From Nitratireductor sp. B36 (GTDB lineage Bacteria; Pseudomonadota; Alphaproteobacteria; Rhizobiales; Rhizobiaceae): DNA of 64,000 bases. The position numbers were made by a program, and so were the translations under genes. Below the pieces are notes generated by a model that was not told where the DNA came from, did no database searches, and saw only the letters and a program-made list of their open reading frames with translations. Positions 58,465-64,000 of this stretch are shown here, piece after piece. How positions within the stretch are numbered: position 1 is the stretch's first letter; the number at the start of each line of letters is the position of its first letter. The stretch spans positions 1,252,578 to 1,316,577 of the forward strand of contig NZ_JACKZY010000001.1 in the NCBI RefSeq assembly GCF_020833685.1, read 5' to 3'.

Positions 58465-58851
58465 TTGAAGATCGCGCCAGCATTCCGGAATGCAAAGCGC
58501 ACCATATTGATGGCGTTGGGGCTGATAATGCTCGGACTTGCGTTTATCGGCGCTTTCGTGCCGATCATGCCGAGCACGATCTTTCTCATCCTCGCCGCAT
58601 GGTTTTTCGCGCGTTCTTCACCGAAACTCGAACGCAGATTGCTTGAACACCCACGGTTCGGACCCGTTCTGCACGACTGGCGCGTCCGTGGGGTTGTCCC
58701 GCGACGCGCGAAATTGTTCGCTGGAGCGGGCATGGCCGCCGGCTTCTGCCTGTTCGTCGTTCTTTACAGGCCCGGCCCGCTGCTCGCGCTGACGATTGCA
58801 ACGACTATGGGTGCGGTGCTTGTTTGGATTGCGACCAGGCCTGAAGTCTGA
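58465..58851 (+). CDS. DUF454 (YbaN-like) small membrane protein
   Basis: The 128-residue protein has two hydrophobic segments at the start (ILMALGLIMLGLAFIGAFVPIMPSTIFLILAAWFFARSSP) and two near the end (LFAGAGMAAGFCLFVVLY, LLALTIATTMGAVLVWIA). The RLLEHPRFGPVLHDWRVRGVVPRRAK segment between them is the DUF454 signature. Family function is unknown. TTG 58465 is the likely start (GGAGCTCACTCC precedes it); the first ATG in frame lies within the first helix. It is a single gene after tRNA-Phe. Confidence 0.87.
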   Translation: MKIAPAFRNAKRTILMALGLIMLGLAFIGAFVPIMPSTIFLILAAWFFARSSPKLERRLLEHPRFGPVLHDWRVRGVVPRRAKLFAGAGMAAGFCLFVVLYRPGPLLALTIATTMGAVLVWIATRPEV

Positions 58852-58873
58852 TGCGTAGCAGACCCGCCCTCGC

Positions 58874-60703
58874 TCATTCCTTCTCCTCCGCCACTGCGTC
58901 GCCATTTCCCCCTGCCCGGCGTTCTTTTGCCGGTGTGAAGCTGATGATCCGATCGTCGGTCGACGGCGTCCCTGTGGCCCCGGCCGCGAAAACGAGTTTC
59001 CCCGATGGCTTCACCCACAAAAGCACGATCGCCTCTTCCGCACGGCTATTCAGATAGGCATCGTAATCGAACTCTTCGGTGAGCTTCGTGGCCTGGAAGG
59101 TCCAGCCCTGCCAATGCCGCTCACGCAGGGTGCGGAAATCCACGCCCTCCTCGGTGAGGGGGCGACCGCCAAGGGTGAAGTTGAGGGACATGCGTTTGGA
59201 CTGATCCGCCCCGCGTCCGAGCTGATAGACGTGCGAACGGCCAAGTTCCGGCGCGAAATCCGTACAGACGAGTGAATTGTAGGCATCATTGTCGGTCACG
59301 GCGATCAGTGTGGAAAAGCGCTTGGGATCAATGCTGTGGTGCGCCTCTTCCGAGAGGATATCGCCGTAGAAGACGGGGACCTCGGAAAGACGCGCCTCCG
59401 CGATGTGGTTCCAGTTCGGGTCCGCAATCATGACCGGGACATCCATGTCGCGGAGTTTGCGAGCCAGATCGATGGCCCATCTTGGCCCTCCAGCGATCAG
59501 CAGACCAGGTTTCTCGGCGCTTTTCAATTTCAACAGCGAGGCCAAGGGACCGAGTGTAAAGCCATGCAGCACAATTGTGGTGACGACCACGGCGAAGGTG
59601 AAAGCCACCATGCGGTTGGCATCGGCGATGCCGGCATCTGCCAGCGCACCGCCAAAAAGGCCGGATACGGCAACAGCCACCACGCCGCGCGGCGCAATCC
59701 AGCTTGAAAGCGTACGCTCGGCAAGTGTCGCACCGGATCCGGCCGTGGCAGTCATGATTGCCAGAGGGCGCACCACAAGGAGGAGCGACGCAACGAACAA
59801 CGCTGCGCGCCAGTCGAGACTCTTGAAGTCTTCGACCGTGAGCGATGCCGTCAAAAGGATAAATATGCCCGAGACAAGGAAGACAGTGATGGTCTCCTTG
59901 AAACGCCGCATTTCGGCAAGGCTCGCAATACGCGTGTTTGCGAGCACGATGCCCATGACCGTGACCGTCAGAAGGCCGGCCTCCTCAAGAACGAGATTGG
60001 TCAGCGCGTAGGCCAACAGCACTGTGGCAAGCAGGATCGGCGCTTTCAGGAACTCCGGCACGACGCCGCGCACGAACGCCCAGTGAATGGCCCGCGCCGC
60101 CACATAGCCGCCAGCAACCGCGACAGCGAAGGCCGCCACCACCACATAGGCAAGGCTGCCCCCCTGGTGCTGCCCGATCAGAACCAGAATGACCTCAAAA
60201 GCGACCACTGCAAACAGTGCGCCGATCGGATCATTGACGATCGCCTCCCATTTGAGCAGCGATGCCGGCCTTGCAGCAAGCTGCGCCTGACGCAGAAGCG
60301 GTGTGATAACAGTTGGCCCCGTCACCACCAGGATGGCACCGAGCACCACAGCCGTCGGCCATGCGAGGCCACCAATATAGTGAGCGGAAAGCGCGGTCAT
60401 CACCCAGACGAGCGGACCGCCGAAAATGATGATGCGCCGCACCGCCGTGGAGGTTTCGCTGATCTCCTTGAAATTCAGCGTGAGCCCGCCCTCGAATAGA
60501 ATGATTGCGACGGCGAGCGAGACGAGCGGGCGGTAAATCGTGCCGAAATCCTCCGCCGGATTCACAAATCCGGTGGCTGGACCAGCGAGAACACCGGCAA
60601 GCAGCAAAAGCACGATAGCGGGCAAACGTAGTCGCCAGGCGAGCCACTGCGCGCCCATGCCCATCACGCCGATAAGCGCGATTTTCAGTCCGATATCATG
60701 CAT
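58874..60703 (-). CDS. CPA1-type sodium/proton antiporter with cytoplasmic nucleotide-binding domain
   Basis: The 609-residue protein has about twelve membrane helices to residue 400, including LAVAIILFEGGLTLNFKEI and the ion-binding Asn-Asp pair in WEAIVNDPIGALFAVVAFE. A cytoplasmic TrkA-N-like domain follows (GLLIAGGPRWAIDLARKLRDMDVPVMIADPN, then FYGDILSEEAHHSID and LIAVTDNDAYNSLVC). CPA1 antiporters exchange Na+ or K+ for H+; the added domain suggests gating by a nucleotide or redox state. The last 70 residues are not recognised. The gene converges on the DUF454 gene. Confidence 0.9.
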   Translation of the reverse strand: MHDIGLKIALIGVMGMGAQWLAWRLRLPAIVLLLLAGVLAGPATGFVNPAEDFGTIYRPLVSLAVAIILFEGGLTLNFKEISETSTAVRRIIIFGGPLVWVMTALSAHYIGGLAWPTAVVLGAILVVTGPTVITPLLRQAQLAARPASLLKWEAIVNDPIGALFAVVAFEVILVLIGQHQGGSLAYVVVAAFAVAVAGGYVAARAIHWAFVRGVVPEFLKAPILLATVLLAYALTNLVLEEAGLLTVTVMGIVLANTRIASLAEMRRFKETITVFLVSGIFILLTASLTVEDFKSLDWRAALFVASLLLVVRPLAIMTATAGSGATLAERTLSSWIAPRGVVAVAVSGLFGGALADAGIADANRMVAFTFAVVVTTIVLHGFTLGPLASLLKLKSAEKPGLLIAGGPRWAIDLARKLRDMDVPVMIADPNWNHIAEARLSEVPVFYGDILSEEAHHSIDPKRFSTLIAVTDNDAYNSLVCTDFAPELGRSHVYQLGRGADQSKRMSLNFTLGGRPLTEEGVDFRTLRERHWQGWTFQATKLTEEFDYDAYLNSRAEEAIVLLWVKPSGKLVFAAGATGTPSTDDRIISFTPAKERRAGGNGDAVAEEKE

Positions 60704-61004
60704 GAGACGTCCGTTTGTTTAAGAGGGGCGGGGAACGCAATTCCTCAGGCAGAATAGTCGCTCCCGGGCAAGCATCCAACACACCAATTGCACAGAGGAG
60801 AAAACACTCGGACGCGCGGGCGGCAGCATCGTCGGGCGGCCTGCACCGCACCAGATCCGCTGCCTCCACAAAGTCGCTTACGCATTCTCTCTAAAGGTCG
60901 TATTGACAGATCGGTTCCAGCAACGAAACTTCAACCATGATCAGCAACAGGCCCGGCAACTGCAATGGTGTGGAGGGCACCGACGGGTCATGGGGAGGAA
61001 AACC
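60704..61004. other. Intergenic region between antiporter and GAF/Fis regulator
   Basis: This 301-bp divergent spacer contains the ribosome site GGGGAGGAAAACC for the regulator and presumably both promoters. I see no named operator, hairpin with T-run or further gene in it. Confidence 0.5.
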
Positions 61005-61970
61005 ATGAATGGACGGGGTCTGATTTTTCATGCAGACCGGGTGCTGGCAGCGGTGGATTCGGACCATGCGGCGAAGTCTGCGCTGGTCGCCTCGTGGCAG
61101 CGCTCGTTTCGCCTGCATCGGCTTGACCCGGCTCAAACACGCGGGCCAGAGCGGATTTCAGACTTCGAACTTGCTGAGGCCCGCGCTCGGTGCGAACCGT
61201 TGATCCGCTCTGCGCAGGCTTCGCTGGACCAACTTTTCCTCGCCGTGGGTAGTTCCGGCTATTGCGTGCTCCTGGCCAATCAGAAAGGCATACCTGTCGA
61301 GCGTCGCAGCGCGGCAGGCGATGATGACACGTTTCGGCGATGGGGGCTGTGGACAGGCAATGTCTGGAGCGAGCAGGCCGAAGGGACCAACGGCATCGGG
61401 ACATGTCTGGCGGAACGCCGTGCGCTGACAATACACCTCGACCAGCACTTCCATTCGCGCAACACACTCCTCTCCTGCACCACCGCACCTGTCTACGATC
61501 ACGAAGGACAACTCGCGGGTGCGCTCGATGTCTCTTCATGCCGCGCTGATTTGACGGAGGGGGTCATTCATCTCATTGCGACGGCTGTCGGAGACGCGGC
61601 ACGGCGCATCGAGGCGGAAGCCTTTCGCCTGGCCTATCCGCAGGCGCGGATCATGCTTTTGCCCGCAGCAGACACGACAGCCCTTATCGCGGTTGATCGC
61701 CATGATCTCGTGGTCGGTGCGACACGGACCGCCCGGGCCATGCTGGATCTACCGCCCGGTCCCATTTCAAGACCAATTTTTGCACGTGACCTCTACGATG
61801 CCTCGGAACGGTCTGTTGTTCCTGCTCTGGCAGACGCAGAGCGGAGTGCATTACAGCGAACGCTTCTGAGCACCGGCGGCAATGTTTCAGAAGCAGCGCG
61901 TCAGCTTGGAATATCTCGCGCAACCATGCATCGCAAAATGGCGCGGCTGGGAATAGGTCGTGACAGCTGA
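61005..61970 (+). CDS. GAF-Fis transcriptional regulator, AcoR-like without the AAA+ domain
   Basis: The 321-residue protein resembles the N- and C-terminal parts of AcoR-type activators. A lead SWQRSFRLHRLDPAQTRGPERIS is followed by a GAF-like sensor (about 60-200; VWSEQAEGTNGIGTCLAERRALTIH, DQHFHSRNTLLSCTTAPVYDHEGQLAGALDVSS). A Fis-type helix-turn-helix lies at about 275-318 (LQRTLLSTGGNVSEAARQLGISRATMHRKMARLGI). The sigma54-contacting AAA+ ATPase is missing, so it cannot activate in the normal way; it probably represses or acts with sigma70. ATG 61005 follows GGGGAGGAAAACC. The targets are unknown. Confidence 0.88.
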   Translation: MNGRGLIFHADRVLAAVDSDHAAKSALVASWQRSFRLHRLDPAQTRGPERISDFELAEARARCEPLIRSAQASLDQLFLAVGSSGYCVLLANQKGIPVERRSAAGDDDTFRRWGLWTGNVWSEQAEGTNGIGTCLAERRALTIHLDQHFHSRNTLLSCTTAPVYDHEGQLAGALDVSSCRADLTEGVIHLIATAVGDAARRIEAEAFRLAYPQARIMLLPAADTTALIAVDRHDLVVGATRTARAMLDLPPGPISRPIFARDLYDASERSVVPALADAERSALQRTLLSTGGNVSEAARQLGISRATMHRKMARLGIGRDS

Positions 61971-62387
61971 CAGTTTCAGAACAGACCTGTTTCAGATTTG
62001 CGACAGGTCGTGACCACAGAACGCCCAGTCCTACTGCCCCGCAGCACGGCACCAGTCTACCATCCCTGCAAAATGCACAAGAATGCGGTCTGAGATCCTG
62101 ATGGCTTCCAGAGTGGGCCATGCTGAACTCAGATCACTTTGATCGCGTCTGATCGATCGTCTCGAGCCAGGCGCTACAACTTGCCTCTTCTCATATTTTT
62201 GGAAGGGGCTGCCCCGGCAGGCGGGAGGCTCAGCCGCCAGCTAAAAGCCCCCGCCTGCTCCTTTTTGTTTCAGAAGCGGAGCAGATCGCAGCAAGGTATG
62301 CGCGGCAGGGAAAGCACCGTCTTGCTCGCCCGCATATATGAATTGCGGCCATACGCGCGCACCAAGCTCCCCTGCCAGTAGCCGACG
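61971..62387. other. 417-bp gap between convergent regulator and metH genes
   Basis: I see no convincing open frame. A GC-rich hairpin with a T-run lies at 62217-62266. The stretch after it has a short AT-rich segment at 62330-62345 but nothing I can name. An unannotated small RNA ending at the hairpin is possible. Confidence 0.5.
62217..62266 (+). terminator. Rho-independent terminator in the regulator-metH gap
   Basis: GCAGGCGGG (62217-62225) pairs with CCCGCCTGC (62250-62258), followed by TCCTTTTTG. It lies 247 bp after the regulator stop, so it either ends a long 3' tail or a separate small transcript. Confidence 0.65.
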
Positions 62388-64000
62388 TTATTCAGCAGCT
62401 TCCGAATAGGACGACGGGAGGTAGTTCAGCACCGGTCCGAGCCAGCGCTCCACCTCCGCCACATCCATGCCCTTGCGTGCCGCATAATCTTCCACCTGGT
62501 CCCGCTCGACCTTGGCGACGCCGAAATAGTAGCTTTCCGGATGCGAATAATAGAGCCCTGAAACCGATGAACCCGGCCACATGGCCATGCTTTCGGTGAG
62601 CTTCACGCCCGCGGTCTTCTCCGCATCCAGAAGCTTGAAGAGCGTCATCTTCTCCGTGTGATCCGGTTGGGCAGGATAACCCGGCGCCGGGCGGATGCCT
62701 GCATAGGGCTCGGCGATCAGCTCTTCGGGTGTGAAGTTCTCATCCCCCGCATAACCCCAGAATTCCTTGCGCACCTTCTCGTGCATACGCTCGGCAAAGG
62801 CTTCTGCGAACCGGTCGGCCAGCGCCTTCACGAGGATCGAGTTATAGTCGTCATTCGCGCGCTCGAAACGCTCGGCAATCGCCACTTCCTCGATGCCTGC
62901 CGTCACCACGAAACCACCAATCCAGTCCGGCTTGCCGCTGTCCACCGGCGCAACAAAATCCGAGAGGGCGACATTCGGCTTATCACCGCGCTTGGTGAGC
63001 TGCTGGCGCAGCGTGAAGAAGGAGCCAAGCTCCTCTTTCCGCTTTTCGTCGGTGAAGAGGCGCACATCGTCGCCCACGGCATTGGCCGGCCAGAACCCGA
63101 TCACGGCGCGCGGCACGAACCATTTCTCGTCGATGATCTTTTTCAGCATGGCCTGTGCGTCGGCAAAGAGCTGCCGCGCGGCCTCGCCCTGTTTCTCGTC
63201 CTCGAGAATTTTCGGATATCGCCCCTTCATCTCCCAGGTCTGGAAGAAGGGTGTCCAGTCGATATAGCGCGCAAGCTCTTCCAGATCCCAGTTTTCGAAA
63301 ACCTTCGTGCCGGTGAAGCTCGGCTTCGGCGGCGTGTACGCCGCCCAGTCGATCCTGTGCGGATTGGCGCGGGCCTTGGCGATCGGCAGGCGCTGCTTGT
63401 CACGCTCGGAGCGTTCATGCGCTTCCGTCACCTTGCGATATTCCTCGCGCAGATTTGCAACAAAACCGTCGCGCGCTTCCGGCGAAAGCAGGTTCGAGAC
63501 CACGCCTACGGCACGGCTCGCATCGTTCACGTGAACCGCCTGCCCGCGCTGATAGCTCGGATGAATCTTCACCGCCGTGTGCACGCGGCTGGTCGTCGCG
63601 CCGCCGATCAAAAGCGGAATGTCGAACCCTTCACGCTCCATCTCGGCCGCCACATGCACCATCTCGTCGAGCGATGGGGTGATGAGACCGGACAGACCGA
63701 TGATGTCGACCTTCTCTTCGCGGGCGGTCTCAAGGATCTTCGCCGCCGGCACCATCACGCCAAGATCGATGATCTCGTAATTGTTGCAGGCCAGAACGAC
63801 GCCGACGATGTTCTTGCCGATGTCGTGCACATCGCCTTTCACCGTGGCCATCAGGATCTTGCCGGCGCTCTCGCGCTCGCCGCCGCCATTGGCACGTTTT
63901 TCTTCCTCCATATAGGGAAGAAGAACCGCCACGGCCTGCTTCATCACACGCGCCGATTTCACCACCTGCGGCAGGAACATCTTGCCCGAGCCGAACAGGT
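62388..64000 (-). CDS. metH: Cobalamin-dependent methionine synthase, C-terminal part (cut by window edge)
   Basis: The frame runs to the window edge and reads [20 protein letters not shown] there, so about 537 C-terminal residues are present. It begins in the cobalamin-binding cap domain. The lower-ligand motif GDVHDIGKN and [13 protein letters not shown] follow, and the AdoMet-binding activation domain ends the protein ([38 protein letters not shown]). The enzyme methylates homocysteine with 5-methyltetrahydrofolate through B12. Homocysteine- and folate-binding domains lie outside. Any riboswitch upstream of metH would also be outside the window. Confidence 0.97.
   Translation of the reverse strand, partial: LFGSGKMFLPQVVKSARVMKQAVAVLLPYMEEEKRANGGGERESAGKILMATVKGDVHDIGKNIVGVVLACNNYEIIDLGVMVPAAKILETAREEKVDIIGLSGLITPSLDEMVHVAAEMEREGFDIPLLIGGATTSRVHTAVKIHPSYQRGQAVHVNDASRAVGVVSNLLSPEARDGFVANLREEYRKVTEAHERSERDKQRLPIAKARANPHRIDWAAYTPPKPSFTGTKVFENWDLEELARYIDWTPFFQTWEMKGRYPKILEDEKQGEAARQLFADAQAMLKKIIDEKWFVPRAVIGFWPANAVGDDVRLFTDEKRKEELGSFFTLRQQLTKRGDKPNVALSDFVAPVDSGKPDWIGGFVVTAGIEEVAIAERFERANDDYNSILVKALADRFAEAFAERMHEKVRKEFWGYAGDENFTPEELIAEPYAGIRPAPGYPAQPDHTEKMTLFKLLDAEKTAGVKLTESMAMWPGSSVSGLYYSHPESYYFGVAKVERDQVEDYAARKGMDVAEVERWLGPVLNYLPSSYSEAAE

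Overview
This window is chromosomal DNA from an alphaproteobacterium of the Hyphomicrobiales (Rhizobiales). The closest fit is Phyllobacteriaceae-like genera such as Nitratireductor, Aquamicrobium or Mesorhizobium relatives. This is inferred from gene content, not from a search. The evidence is a tRNA-His with the alphaproteobacterial G1:U72/A73 acceptor, a PdhS-type cell-cycle kinase preceded by a CtrA box, an exact Irr (ICE) iron box, TGC-N3-GCA operators at a phasin promoter, the zwf-pgl-edd Entner-Doudoroff cluster, rhizobial palindromic intergenic repeats and high GC (about 60% by eye).

Layout. 1-5.3 kb: an unfinished unknown gene, tRNA-His, a phasin and a large PAS histidine kinase. 5.3-8.3 kb: an Irr-boxed Fe(III) binding protein and a two-domain permease, with no ATPase beside them. 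8.3-12.7 kb: acetoacetyl-CoA synthetase and an AsmA-like protein. 12.7-18.3 kb: a potFGHI polyamine importer preceded by a glutamine-synthetase-fold gene. 18.4-22.8 kb: a quinone oxidoreductase-like gene, a RamB/PrpR-type regulator divergent from isocitrate lyase, and a small unknown gene. 23.0-26.3 kb: a degenerate receiver protein, a second glutamine-synthetase-like gene and a FAD amine oxidase, which look like a glutamylated-polyamine catabolic operon. 26.5-30.6 kb: an SLC13 carrier, an SDR and an aldehyde dehydrogenase. 30.8-34.9 kb: zwf-pgl-edd. 34.9-38.3 kb: a DUF2254 protein, a GlxA-like regulator and folD. 38.4-46.6 kb: a surface-polysaccharide locus (Wzz-like protein, flippase, four glycosyltransferases). 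46.7-49.1 kb: a short Hsp70-like protein, a 262-bp palindromic mobile element and proC. 49.1-50.9 kb: a tandem duplication of an oxidoreductase tail. 51-58 kb: an Lrp regulator, indolepyruvate ferredoxin oxidoreductase and an SsuABC-type ABC transporter. 58.2-64 kb: tRNA-Phe, DUF454, a Na+/H+ antiporter-like protein, a GAF/Fis regulator and the 3' part of metH.

Metabolically the region joins storage and C2/C4 carbon (phasin, acetoacetyl-CoA synthetase, isocitrate lyase), hexose breakdown through Entner-Doudoroff, and uptake and oxidation of polyamines.

Most of the window is ordinary housekeeping and catabolic DNA. I found no defence island, CRISPR array, prophage or wholly new multi-gene system. 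The most unusual features are: a MITE-like element with 30-bp perfect ends, whose 16-bp tip recurs exactly at the junction of the glutamine-synthetase-like and amine-oxidase genes; a 285-bp tandem duplication of a gene tail; a receiver domain without its acidic pocket inside the polyamine operon; a 6-phosphogluconolactonase with Gly to Arg in its signature; and several clear operators.
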